From Fibrobacter sp. (lineage in GTDB: Bacteria > Fibrobacterota > Fibrobacteria > Fibrobacterales > Fibrobacteraceae): DNA of 64,000 nt. The notes under the pieces were generated by a model, which did not search any database, had not been told where the DNA came from, and saw only the letters and a program-made list of their open reading frames with translations. A program made the translations under genes and the position numbers. The DNA is taken from the NCBI GenBank assembly GCA_024398965.1, contig JAKSIF010000001.1, positions 124,001 through 188,000 on the forward strand. Direction: 5' to 3'. Below, piece by piece: positions 27,032 to 36,408 of the stretch (its first letter is position 1; the number at the start of each line of letters is the position of its first letter).

Positions 27032-27865
27032 CTACTTTTCAGATTCACCCACGGTCTGCAGGTTGTGATGGTTTCGATCATCCTTCTTAGGCGGAGTCAT
27101 ATAATCACCATACAACTGGGTACAGACAAAGTCATAATCTATGGGGCCGCGAATCTCCGTATCTTCAAAGGGATACATCTTGCCGACCCCATAGTACTTC
27201 TTATGGAACATTTCGCGGAACTTGTATGCGCCCATGGCATTGACCAGGTAATTGGACTTTTCATAGTCCGTACTAGTCAAGACACGTTCCATTCGTGCAA
27301 GGCATTTCTTTGTGTCAAACACCTTCTGAATCGGCGTGTGGAGGCCTATCCACACAAGGATACGTTCATGCAGAGGGCGGCCCTTCTTGTTCACGTCCAC
27401 AAGGCGGTCAAAGCAGGAGAAACGGAACATGGCCCTAAGTACCAAAACCTGGTAAACCTTCAGCTTACGCAACAGTCCGTTATTCGGCATTGCATCCAGG
27501 GGGAACAAGTCAATCCAGGCAAAGGTTTCCTCAGCCTTGATCTTGTCATGGCGCACAATCTTGAAGCTGGTATCTTCAATGTGTCCAAAATAGCGGATAT
27601 AATCTTCAGAATTCTTATAGGTATGAAAACGAAGTCCTTCAGGCAAATCCTTTTCTTCAAGGACCTTGCAAAGTCTTTCGTAATCCGGGCGAGGAATGCC
27701 AACATCAATGTCGTCATCCCAAGGAATGAAGCCCTTGTGGCGAATCGCACCCAGCAGGGTGCCGCCCAAGGCAAAGTAAGAGATGTTATTGTCAGCACAA
27801 ATTTTCTGGAAAAACTTGAGAAGTTCCAGTTCTTTCAATTGCAGCTGACGGAGGGAATCATCCAT
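27032..27865 (-). CDS. LicD-family phosphotransferase (second of pair)
   Basis: 277 residues. FALGGTLLGAIRHKGFIPWD then DDIDVGIPR (about 31-60) is the LicD nucleotidyltransferase-fold signature with its metal aspartates. LicD enzymes transfer phosphocholine from CDP-choline; the related vertebrate fukutin/FKRP enzymes transfer ribitol-phosphate from CDP-ribitol. No choline uptake or activation genes are in the window, while tagD is, so glycerol-phosphate transfer is a reasonable inference. Its start overlaps the upstream licD stop (TAATG at 27865). Confidence 0.9.
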   Translation of the reverse strand: MDDSLRQLQLKELELLKFFQKICADNNISYFALGGTLLGAIRHKGFIPWDDDIDVGIPRPDYERLCKVLEEKDLPEGLRFHTYKNSEDYIRYFGHIEDTSFKIVRHDKIKAEETFAWIDLFPLDAMPNNGLLRKLKVYQVLVLRAMFRFSCFDRLVDVNKKGRPLHERILVWIGLHTPIQKVFDTKKCLARMERVLTSTDYEKSNYLVNAMGAYKFREMFHKKYYGVGKMYPFEDTEIRGPIDYDFVCTQLYGDYMTPPKKDDRNHHNLQTVGESEK

Positions 27866-28713
27866 TACTTTTCGTCCTTGATCAGGCGGGCGTCATGGAC
27901 GTTCTTGTCGGCGTCGGCGGGTTCCTTCATGTAGTCGCCATACATCTGCTTCAGAACCTTGTCTGCGTGTTCAGGGCCAGGAAGCTGTTCACCTTCGAAC
28001 TCATACATCTTGCCTTCGCCATAGTACGACTTAGGGAACATTTCCTTGAACTTGTACTGACCCATGAAGTTCACAACCCAATTGCTGTCTTCAATGGAAT
28101 ACTTCTTAAGAAGTACATCCAGCTTTTCAAGCCAGTACTTAAAGGGTTTGCAACCCTTGAAACCTGTGAGCTGGATAAACTTGATGACAACCCGTTCAGA
28201 AAGAGGGCGATGAGGACGCTTCAGATTCACCTTTTCGAAGCAAGCGATATGGTACATGGCACGAACCCACAGCAATCGCATCATGTGAATCTTGCGAGCA
28301 AAGTAATTGTTGGGCATGCCATCCAGCGGGAAAATATCCACCCAGACATTTTCCTTACGGGTCACCAGACTGCCACTTCGTTCCATGAAGAAACGAGTGT
28401 CCACAATGCGGGAGAAGTAGTAATGGTGGTCCGTATTGTCACCATAGTGGCGCAACTGCAGATGACTGGGAAGGTTTTCTGCAATGTCCTTCAAAAGCTT
28501 TTCGTATTCGCTACGTTCAATACCAATATCAATATCATCGTCCCACGGAATGAAACCGCGATGACGAACTGCACCCAATAGAGAGCCACCCAACAAATAG
28601 AACTTCACGGAACGCTTGTCCAAATAGTCCTTAAGGACCTTGAACACATTCCAAATCTGGACCTGTGCTTCGGACAATGGAACCGGAGTTCCTGTTTTAG
28701 TAGCAAAACCCAT
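27865..28713 (-). CDS. LicD-family phosphotransferase (first of pair)
   Basis: 282 residues. GGSLLGAVRHRGFIPWDDDI (about 42-61) is the LicD core. It is paralogous with the following gene over nearly the whole length, including FPLDGMPNNYFARK against FPLDAMPNNGLLRK and the C-terminal YGDYM then proline/lysine. The two copies probably modify different residues or act sequentially. Two bases separate it from ugd. Confidence 0.9.
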   Translation of the reverse strand: MGFATKTGTPVPLSEAQVQIWNVFKVLKDYLDKRSVKFYLLGGSLLGAVRHRGFIPWDDDIDIGIERSEYEKLLKDIAENLPSHLQLRHYGDNTDHHYYFSRIVDTRFFMERSGSLVTRKENVWVDIFPLDGMPNNYFARKIHMMRLLWVRAMYHIACFEKVNLKRPHRPLSERVVIKFIQLTGFKGCKPFKYWLEKLDVLLKKYSIEDSNWVVNFMGQYKFKEMFPKSYYGEGKMYEFEGEQLPGPEHADKVLKQMYGDYMKEPADADKNVHDARLIKDEK

Positions 28714-28715
28714 TT

Positions 28716-30086
28716 TTACTCCGCCTTACCCTTACCGATGCTAGTCACTTCAAAGCCAATCTTACGAAGGGCATCGGCATCCAAAATGTTACGGCCATCG
28801 AATACGAAAGCCGGCTTGGTCATACCGTTATAGATACGCTTCCAGTCAAGTTCTGCAAAGCATTTCCATTCGGTGCAGACAACCACAGCATGGGCTCCTT
28901 CTGCAGCCTTGTACACGTCTTCCTCGAACTGGACCTGGTCAATGACATCCTTGAGGTCACGCTTGGCATCAGGAATTGCCTTCGGGTCCGTTACGACCGG
29001 CAGTGCATGTTCGGCCAGCAAATCACGGACAACCAGGTTGGCAGGGCTTTCACGAGTATCACCGGTATTAGCCTTAAAGGCAAAACCAAATACAGCAATC
29101 TTCTTGCCTGCGATGGTATTGAACATGGTTTCCAGCATACGGTCTACAACGCGATGGGTCTGCCATTCGTTAATCTTCACCACGCTTTCCCAGTATGCAG
29201 CCACTTCGGGAAGACCATAATAGCCACACAGGTACACAAGATTCAGAATATCCTTCTTGAAGCAGGAACCGCCAAAGCCGATGGATGCCTTCAGGAACTT
29301 GGGGCCAATACGGCGGTCCTTGCCCATCACATAGGCAACTTCATCCACATCAGCACCAGTACGTTCGCAGAGGGCGCTGATGGAGTTGATGGAACTGATT
29401 CGCTGGGCCAGGAAAGCATTGGCAGTCAGCTTGGTCAATTCAGAGCTCCAGAGGTTGGTAGTCAAGATGCGGTCACGGGGAACCCAGTGGGCATAGACAT
29501 CGACCAGCTTCTGGCAGGCAGCAAGACCGGATTCGGTCTGGTGGCTACCGATAAGAACACGATCCGGTTCGAACAAGTCCTGGATTGCTGTACCTTCGGC
29601 AAGGAATTCCGGATTGGAAAGGACTTCGAAATGCAGGCCCTTATCGTTACTGTTCAAGATACGTTCCATGGCAGCAGCGGTGCGGACAGGCAGGGTGGAC
29701 TTTTCCACAATGATCTTGCCTTCGTCTGCAATATCCAAAATATTACGAGCAGTCTTTTCCCAGTACTGAAGGTCGGAAGCCTTACCGGCGCCATGACCAA
29801 AAGTCTTTGTGGGAGTATTCACAGAAACGAAAATAATGTCTGCTTCCTTGATTGCAGACGGAATGTCTGTGCTAAAGAACAGATTGCGACCACGAGCGCG
29901 CTTAACAACATCATCAAGGCCCGGTTCAAAAATCGGAAGGTTGTCGCTGTTCCAGGCATCAATACGAGACTGATTGATATCCACCACGGTAACCTTGACA
30001 TCGGGGCACTTGTCGGCAATAACGGTCATGGTGGGGCCACCGACGTAGCCAGCACCAATGCACAAAATCTTTACTGAGTAACTCAT
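28716..30086 (-). CDS. ugd: UDP-glucose 6-dehydrogenase, eukaryote-like
   Basis: 456 residues. NAD loop [11 protein letters not shown] (10-20), [14 protein letters not shown] (158-171), and the catalytic cysteine in [10 protein letters not shown] (Cys275). It oxidises UDP-glucose to UDP-glucuronate with two NAD+. The insert pattern, [30 protein letters not shown], and length match animal/plant UGDH (catalytic Cys276 in human) much better than E. coli-type Ugd (~390 residues). UDP-glucuronate would provide the uronic acid for the surface glycan. First gene of the minus-strand arm. Confidence 0.93.
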   Translation of the reverse strand: MSYSVKILCIGAGYVGGPTMTVIADKCPDVKVTVVDINQSRIDAWNSDNLPIFEPGLDDVVKRARGRNLFFSTDIPSAIKEADIIFVSVNTPTKTFGHGAGKASDLQYWEKTARNILDIADEGKIIVEKSTLPVRTAAAMERILNSNDKGLHFEVLSNPEFLAEGTAIQDLFEPDRVLIGSHQTESGLAACQKLVDVYAHWVPRDRILTTNLWSSELTKLTANAFLAQRISSINSISALCERTGADVDEVAYVMGKDRRIGPKFLKASIGFGGSCFKKDILNLVYLCGYYGLPEVAAYWESVVKINEWQTHRVVDRMLETMFNTIAGKKIAVFGFAFKANTGDTRESPANLVVRDLLAEHALPVVTDPKAIPDAKRDLKDVIDQVQFEEDVYKAAEGAHAVVVCTEWKCFAELDWKRIYNGMTKPAFVFDGRNILDADALRKIGFEVTSIGKGKAE

Positions 30087-30093
30087 AATGCAC

Positions 30094-30101
30094 CAAATCT
30101 A
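30094..30101 (-). promoter_or_regulatory. TAnnTTTG promoter element before ugd
   Basis: On the minus strand TAGATTTG ends seven bases before the ATG at 30086. No Shine-Dalgarno is present. It would drive the ugd-licD-licD-GT2 unit. Confidence 0.45.
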
Positions 30102-30243
30102 GATAATTTGAGCGTTACAAGCACTTAAATAGTGTAAAGAATCACTTATAATGAACACTTGTAAGATTGTCGTAACCTTATTTCGTTCCCTACGTGTTCT
30201 CTTCGATTAAGCAAAGAAAAAATAAGGAAACACAAGCCTTTTG

Positions 30244-33036
30244 TTATTTAAAATTCGCTTGCAAAACAGGCTGATTTTCAGGTAGAACGATTCGCGGATT
30301 TTCCATGATACCGTCACCCCACCCAGCCCACACAGCGCCCGCTTCCGGAACCGCTTCCACAAGCAACGGCAAACCTTTATACAGATGCAATTGCTCCACC
30401 TGCCTATCCAAGGGCAAGCCATGAACATAGATTTTACCAAGTCCTGTTACAGACAAGTTAACATCCGTCATTTCACCCAGGCCATAGAACTCTCCCATTT
30501 CCTGGAAAATCACTGCCGGACGATTCATGGCAAACTCCTTGATTTTTGCAAGATGGCTTCTCATGTGGCTTGCACTGTGCTTCCAGCGTTTCTGATCCTT
30601 CGGGATTTCCGATTCGATGGCAGACATCAAAACATCGATTCGCGCAAGAACTCTGGAAGGTTCAAAGTTCATCGACAGCAAGGCGCAGAAACGATTTATA
30701 AAGGCTGTGCGGAATCCAGAATTTTCCATTAGACGGCGAAGCAGCAAGGAATATTCCGCACCATTGGGCCAGCCTTTCGCCTCTTCGTCCATGGAGAACT
30801 TGAATATGTTTTCCTGATTATCTCCCATTCCCGAACCAAAGCCAAAATCCGTGTCGTACAGGAACCACTTCCAAGGAGTTTTCGCACTAGCAACACGCCA
30901 TTTTTTCAGGTTATTGCCAGGCCAGTCTCGATTATTGATGAACATCTCCGTCTGCATGTAATTCATGAAGTTGTCCACATCTATCTGGGACGCGATGTAA
31001 CCATAGTTGTTTTCATCATCCAAATGATTATCCGCAAGCCAATTCATCATTTTCAGGTAATCCACCGATGAACCCGCAGACGCTTCATTTCCCGCCTTCA
31101 GCAAGTCAATATCATCAGGATCGACGCCATAATGAGTCTCAAAGTAGTATTCCGTGCTACGCTCACGAATATTATGGATTCCGAAGTATTCTCCATTGTA
31201 ATACACGACAGACGCACGGCCTCGCTGATAGTCAACACCGAGGCCTTCAGTAATGGAAGTTCCCAACATGTCGCGGATATAGTCGTTCCAGAAATTTCCG
31301 CCATTGTTTCTCAAGATAAATGACTTGAACTTTGTAAGTTCCGGATGTTCCGGGAACAAGGGATATTCCAGACGTTTGTCTCCATACTTCTCACGGAAAG
31401 TAACCGACACAGATTTTTTGAAATTCTGCCTGCTGTAATTGCCGAATATCTTGAGTCCAGCATCCTTTGCAAAAGCAGGCTGATTTACGCCCGGTTCAAG
31501 AAAATCAACATGGATCGGGATTTCCTTGTCTTCCCAGTAATTAGCGCCAAGGTGCGGCTCCTTGCTCTGGGCGTTCGGTCCTTCCATATAGATGCCGGTA
31601 TCCGGATCGAAGAAGGAGCCTGGATCACCGCTAATGAAAACCGTAGGCAAGGAAGGCGCCACGTCAAAGATGTACGTCCTTTCAAGAACCTGTCCCGGCA
31701 TAGTTCCGGGAATAAAGCTGGCACACCTCAAAGTCATATTTTCTGCAATCACAAGAGCCGTTTCAAGAGGACTGTTGGCATCTGGAGCCTTACCTCCTAT
31801 CTCGCATCGGACAAAAGCATCTTCTGGAAGTGCCACCATGAAAGGTTCCACATAATATCCAGAGGGCGGCAGTTCCGTCAAGGTATCAAGTGCGGGAGAA
31901 CGCCAAGCAACAACGCTTCCTTCGGTAAATCCATAGGGAGATGGCTCCGCAAAGCCAAATCCCGACTGAGCTTCGTAAGACCAACTCTTTCCAACAGGAA
32001 CCTCGGGATATCGCACGGAGTCAACAATTCCCTCGGCATTGAGCAGGTAGAGGCTTCCCGCACGGTTCTTTATCTTGAAGGACGCGTGGGGCTCGTGACC
32101 GCGATTTCTTGCCACATAGGAAAATGCCTTGAATACAACCTCGAGGGATTCGCCATCTGCAGGGCTTAAGCGGGTACCGTAAATGTTCTTTAGATCCGGA
32201 GTAGTCTTTCCCTGAGGCAGCCTAGCCCTGTAAACCGTATTGGAATCGCCTGTTCCGGTAAAGACCATCTCAAAGCCCCTCCAGTCGTCAACATCCGGCT
32301 GGGCCAAGCGCAAGGACACATTTCGATCCTTGGTAATAAAAGCCTTAAGCAGGATTTCGTTGGTCAAGGACATATCCACAACGTCATCAGAGCTGGAATT
32401 TCCGGTTCCCACAAAAACCGAAATGGAAGCCCATCCCAGTTCCTCATTTTCACCAAGTTTCATCGTGGCGCCAACAAAGCGGCCATCGGCTTCGTTAAAG
32501 CAATTCTTCTTCTGCCCTTCTAGAGGATTGGCATAGCTGTAGCCCGGAGTAGGTTCCGCCTGTGCGTCGGTCCATGTCCAGCATCCAGGGCCAATCAAGT
32601 TTATAGAATCCGACGGTGACGTATAATCCTTAAGATCCTTCCCAGACAGATACACCAGCATAAATCCCTGGGGAGGAACAACAGCCTCTCCAAATTGCCA
32701 TTTAGTAGGTTCATTCAAATTATCCGTAAGGGAAAAACCAGACAAGTTTACTGGTTCACTGGACGTATTAAAGAATTCAATCCACCCTGCGTCGCCGCCC
32801 TCATGATCCTCGTAACCGATATTAGCGGGATCCACCTCGGTAATCATTATGGGGCCACCGACAAAGGGAACCTTTGGCAAGGAATCCTCTACAGAAACCA
32901 CGCCTTCTTCAGAAGGTTGCACCAAAACCGTTGTAGAATTTTCAGAAGAACAACCGCTGAAAAAAGCCACCGCCAAAACACAGCAGACCAGCAGGGAAAA
33001 AGCACGCATCCTAATAATCCAAACGAATCCAAACAT
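30244..33036 (-). CDS. Large lipoprotein with lamin-tail and CotH domains
   Basis: 930 residues from the ATG at 33036; an ATG at 33009 would give a shorter, more classic signal peptide. The lipobox is FSGC (Cys29 or Cys20). Lamin-tail domain about 50-150 (IMITEVDPANIG, DAGWIEFFNTSSEPVNLSGF), a middle beta region, a chitobiase/Fn3-like segment near 390-450, a CotH domain about 520-830 (FILRNNGGNFWNDYIRDM, YFGIHNIRERS, WFLYDTDFGFGSG as metal site), and a C-terminal beta repeat (VEAVPEAGAVWAGWGDG). LTD-CotH proteins are common in Fibrobacter and Bacteroidota; substrate unknown. TATATTCT stands five bases before 33036. Confidence 0.87.
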   Translation of the reverse strand: MFGFVWIIRMRAFSLLVCCVLAVAFFSGCSSENSTTVLVQPSEEGVVSVEDSLPKVPFVGGPIMITEVDPANIGYEDHEGGDAGWIEFFNTSSEPVNLSGFSLTDNLNEPTKWQFGEAVVPPQGFMLVYLSGKDLKDYTSPSDSINLIGPGCWTWTDAQAEPTPGYSYANPLEGQKKNCFNEADGRFVGATMKLGENEELGWASISVFVGTGNSSSDDVVDMSLTNEILLKAFITKDRNVSLRLAQPDVDDWRGFEMVFTGTGDSNTVYRARLPQGKTTPDLKNIYGTRLSPADGESLEVVFKAFSYVARNRGHEPHASFKIKNRAGSLYLLNAEGIVDSVRYPEVPVGKSWSYEAQSGFGFAEPSPYGFTEGSVVAWRSPALDTLTELPPSGYYVEPFMVALPEDAFVRCEIGGKAPDANSPLETALVIAENMTLRCASFIPGTMPGQVLERTYIFDVAPSLPTVFISGDPGSFFDPDTGIYMEGPNAQSKEPHLGANYWEDKEIPIHVDFLEPGVNQPAFAKDAGLKIFGNYSRQNFKKSVSVTFREKYGDKRLEYPLFPEHPELTKFKSFILRNNGGNFWNDYIRDMLGTSITEGLGVDYQRGRASVVYYNGEYFGIHNIRERSTEYYFETHYGVDPDDIDLLKAGNEASAGSSVDYLKMMNWLADNHLDDENNYGYIASQIDVDNFMNYMQTEMFINNRDWPGNNLKKWRVASAKTPWKWFLYDTDFGFGSGMGDNQENIFKFSMDEEAKGWPNGAEYSLLLRRLMENSGFRTAFINRFCALLSMNFEPSRVLARIDVLMSAIESEIPKDQKRWKHSASHMRSHLAKIKEFAMNRPAVIFQEMGEFYGLGEMTDVNLSVTGLGKIYVHGLPLDRQVEQLHLYKGLPLLVEAVPEAGAVWAGWGDGIMENPRIVLPENQPVLQANFK

Positions 33037-33074
33037 CGTCTAGAATATACACAAATCAATAAGAATTGGAAACC

Positions 33075-33908
33075 TTACTTGGCACGACGAGGGCGACGAA
33101 CCACGAATAATCCGGCACCAATCAGCACAAGTGTAACAGAAATCACCTTTCCAATCGGGAATGACTCAGAAAAAACCACCGCCCCGGCAATAGTTGGAAC
33201 AGCTGCACCCACTGCGGCGCTGAAGGGGATGATAAACAAGGCTCGTCCGCGGGAAAAGGAAATCTGGGAATACAAGAAGGCTATACCGTAAGTGGCTACA
33301 TAGCCCAAGGTTCTCAAATCAAGCAAAAGCCCCGCAATAGAAGACGCGCTAATATTGTCCAGGTCAAAATCCATAGCAAGACTCTTGTAAAACGCCGCTG
33401 AGATTCCAAAGCCAACACCCATAATCAGGGAATCCACCATCTCGCGGTCCTTGCAGAAAAGATGAGCCAACAAGGTTGCGCCACAGACAACTCCGGCATA
33501 GATCCAGAGCATTCCAACGTCTTGCAAGCTCGTGGTCTCCCCGAGGGATTCCACAGAGTAAAGAAGGCCAACAACCACAAAGCAGATGGCCACCACAATT
33601 CGACGAGTCAGAACTTCCTTCAGGATTACAAAACCCATCAAGGCCGTAAGCACAGGATTCAACACCATCATGGGCTGCACCTGGCTTAAGTCATAACGAG
33701 CCATGGCAATGTAGTACCCAATGGTGGCAAGGCCGGAACACATGATCCCAAGCCACCAGAAACCATTGCTAAGAACACCTTTCAGAAACTGCCAGGGTTT
33801 GGATACACCACCGGTACGTTTGCCCACTGTGGAAACCCCGGACTTTTCCAGGATGTTTCCGCAAGCAAAGAGAAACGCAGGACCGATGGTAAGCAACAAA
33901 AACAGCAC
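33075..33908 (-). CDS. EamA/DMT-family transporter
   Basis: 277 residues, about ten hydrophobic helices in two five-helix halves; the EamA signature is seen as MMVLNPVLTALMGFVILKEV in the first half and VVFSESFPIGKVISVTLVLI in the second. A GTG start is used. DMT-type permeases export small metabolites or move lipid-linked sugars; substrate not predictable. It stands alone between the CotH lipoprotein and a repeat-bearing spacer. Confidence 0.85.
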   Translation of the reverse strand: MLFLLLTIGPAFLFACGNILEKSGVSTVGKRTGGVSKPWQFLKGVLSNGFWWLGIMCSGLATIGYYIAMARYDLSQVQPMMVLNPVLTALMGFVILKEVLTRRIVVAICFVVVGLLYSVESLGETTSLQDVGMLWIYAGVVCGATLLAHLFCKDREMVDSLIMGVGFGISAAFYKSLAMDFDLDNISASSIAGLLLDLRTLGYVATYGIAFLYSQISFSRGRALFIIPFSAAVGAAVPTIAGAVVFSESFPIGKVISVTLVLIGAGLFVVRRPRRAK

Positions 33909-33914
33909 GATATA

Positions 33915-33982
33915 GTTATGGGTTATGGGTTATAGGTTATGAGTTTTAAATGAAGAATGAAGAGTGAAGGATGAAGAGTGAA
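33915..33982. repeat. Short tandem repeats in the spacer before the EamA gene
   Basis: Two simple repeat tracts: GTTATGG/GTTATAG units (33915-33942) and TGAAGAATGAAGAGTGAAGGATGAAGAGTGAA-type units of about 7 bases (33950-33982; imperfect). They have no coding role and fill most of the 108-base spacer between the EamA start and the transglycosylase stop. Confidence 0.7.
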
Positions 33983-34016
33983 TCATTTTTCATATTTCAT
34001 CTTTAATTGTTCATTG

Positions 34017-36398
34017 CTACAGTTCGTCGTAAATCTCCTGGTAAATCCAGTAGTTACCCATGACACGTTTTACGTAATCACGGGTTTCCCAATAGCTGAC
34101 TTCCTCGGCGCGAATATCCCAGGGAAGGCCCTGGCCTGCGGCCTGCCAACGCTTGGTAGGCTTGGGACCTGCATTGTAATTGCCAAGGACGTACATATAG
34201 TCATTGTTGTATTCAGCCTTCAGGTCCACCAAGTAGCGGATGCCAAGACGAATGTTCATGTAGGCATTATACAACTGCTTGGGATCGAAGTTTTCCAGGT
34301 TTTCCAGCTTGGCAAGCATCTTGCCCGTAGCAGGCATAATCTGCAGCAAGCCACAGGCGCCAACCGGAGATGCAATTTCAAAGTTGAAGATGGATTCCTG
34401 ACGCATGACACTATACACAAAGAAGGGGTCAATACGGTCGCCGGAATGGAACTTCACCTGGTCCTTATAGGGAACCGGATACAGGTAGTGAAGAACATCG
34501 ATAGGCGGCGTCATCAGGCGACGACGATCAATGTTGTTCTGGAACTGGCGGGCAAGACGGTAGCCGGCAGCGGTTTCGCCCACTTCATAGAACAGCTTGC
34601 CGTATTCGTAAAGGAAATCAAGACGCTTGGCGTTCTTCTTACGGGCTTCGTCATACAGGGCGAAAGCCTGATCTGTAAAGCCATACAGGAACAAAGTCTT
34701 GATACGGTTATAGCGTTCCGGACTGTAGGTAGCATCCGGCTTACCCAGCTTCTGGGATTCGCGAATCCAGGCCAGCGTCTGTTCGGGAGACATGGAGACA
34801 CCATGTGCGTAAGGAACGTCCTTTTCCTCCATAAGCTTGTATTCCACAAGTTTCAGTCGGCTGCGGTGGGCGTAATAGGCCAACGGGAAATCCTGAATGC
34901 AGTCAAGATAAGCGGCGCGAGCCAAGGAATCCTTGCCTAGTTTCATATAGGCGTCACCCAGGAACATGCGAGCGCCGCTGGCACTCCAAGTAAAAGGTTC
35001 CTTAGACGCATCTATAAAGGCATCCACAGCCTTCTCCCACTTTTCCTGCTTGAAGTAGACGAAACCAATGCGGAACTTTGCCCACTGACGCTTGACGTTA
35101 TTCTTGAAACGTTTGCTGGCCAGCTGGGAGTAACAAACAACCGCGCTGTCATACTTCTGGTTCTGTTCATATTCAAAACCGCGAACCCAGAGGTTGTTTG
35201 CATTTTCCTTGCTGTACTTGCTGACGTCGGTCAGCAAGGAATCAAACATCTTTATTTCCTTGGCATACTTGCTGGAGTTGTTACGGAGCAAGCGCAAGGT
35301 AGACTGGATCCACAGCGGGCGCATCTCGACGGAATCCAGAAGGAAACGGAACTGCTTGATGGATTCCTCTTCACGCTTCAAACCGCGAAGGGCAACAGCA
35401 CGCTTTTCCCACAGGTTAATGCGGGTGTCCATATCCAGGGTGCTTACAGGAAGCTTGCTCTGGATGGAATCTTCCGGCAAGGCCACCGCGCTTTCCGGAG
35501 ACTTCTTCAGCTGCAGGGCGTCAAGAATCTGGATGGAGTCCAGCAAGGTGAGGCAGCTTGCTGCCTCGTCCTTGGCGCAAGCCATCTTGGCGTAGGCAAC
35601 CTTCTCCGCCAAGGACTCAGGGGCTCCCTGAACCTTGCGCAGACGACGAATGGCTGCAAATGCGGAATCCTTATAGCTGGTAGAACTGGTCAACAACTGC
35701 ATGTAGATGCGCTTGGCGTTCTTCAGTTGCTTGAACTGTTCCAGATACTGAGCGTAACGATACTTCAAGGCAGAAGCGTCATCGGACTTCGGATACTTAT
35801 CTATAAAGGCCTTCAAGGAGTCCGCATGCGCACGGTCACTCAAAGTAGAGTCAGCCATGGCCGCTTCGATTCTCAAGCGACTTGCCTGGCGATCCCAGGA
35901 GGCGTCCTTTTCAAGTTTCTTGTTCAGGCGCAGAGCTTCACGCATCTTGGCATAGTCACCCACTTGGAACTTAGCCTTTGCCATACGCAAAATGACAGCC
36001 CCATCCAGGGCAGAATCCTTCCCCTGTAAAGTACTATAGGCAGAATAAGCGCTATCCCATTCTTCCCTATAGAAGAACTGGGCGGCCCTTGCAAAGTCGC
36101 GAACAACCTGAGACTGATTCGGATCTTCTGCGGCAGCCTTTACCCGTTCATAACGTACAACCATATCCTGGAATCGACTGGGAGCAATCTGTTCCAAATC
36201 CGCATACGGATTAGCAGGTTCCATCGGCATGGCAGCAATAATGCTATCGGTGGATTGAACCGGAGCTGCAACAGCCGGGACTGAATCCACAACAGGTGCA
36301 GAGCCCGCAACAGGAGCCAACTTGCTTGAATCAACAGGACCTTGAGCAAATGCACCAACAGCGCAAATGCTAATTAGAACCACGAGAGAACGAATCAT
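34017..36398 (-). CDS. Soluble lytic murein transglycosylase with TPR-like solenoid
   Basis: 793 residues. Signal peptide about 1-18 (ending GAFA). Residues 60-620 form a helical TPR/superhelical region as in Slt70. The SLT catalytic domain is about 640-785: MRQESIFNFEIAS (catalytic Glu near 667), GLLQIMPATGKML and YVLGNYNAGP. It cleaves the MurNAc-GlcNAc bond with 1,6-anhydro formation in the periplasm. Last gene of the minus-strand envelope operon; ten bases separate it from ptsI. Confidence 0.92.
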   Translation of the reverse strand: MIRSLVVLISICAVGAFAQGPVDSSKLAPVAGSAPVVDSVPAVAAPVQSTDSIIAAMPMEPANPYADLEQIAPSRFQDMVVRYERVKAAAEDPNQSQVVRDFARAAQFFYREEWDSAYSAYSTLQGKDSALDGAVILRMAKAKFQVGDYAKMREALRLNKKLEKDASWDRQASRLRIEAAMADSTLSDRAHADSLKAFIDKYPKSDDASALKYRYAQYLEQFKQLKNAKRIYMQLLTSSTSYKDSAFAAIRRLRKVQGAPESLAEKVAYAKMACAKDEAASCLTLLDSIQILDALQLKKSPESAVALPEDSIQSKLPVSTLDMDTRINLWEKRAVALRGLKREEESIKQFRFLLDSVEMRPLWIQSTLRLLRNNSSKYAKEIKMFDSLLTDVSKYSKENANNLWVRGFEYEQNQKYDSAVVCYSQLASKRFKNNVKRQWAKFRIGFVYFKQEKWEKAVDAFIDASKEPFTWSASGARMFLGDAYMKLGKDSLARAAYLDCIQDFPLAYYAHRSRLKLVEYKLMEEKDVPYAHGVSMSPEQTLAWIRESQKLGKPDATYSPERYNRIKTLFLYGFTDQAFALYDEARKKNAKRLDFLYEYGKLFYEVGETAAGYRLARQFQNNIDRRRLMTPPIDVLHYLYPVPYKDQVKFHSGDRIDPFFVYSVMRQESIFNFEIASPVGACGLLQIMPATGKMLAKLENLENFDPKQLYNAYMNIRLGIRYLVDLKAEYNNDYMYVLGNYNAGPKPTKRWQAAGQGLPWDIRAEEVSYWETRDYVKRVMGNYWIYQEIYDEL

Positions 36399-36408
36399 TA
36401 CTTACGAA

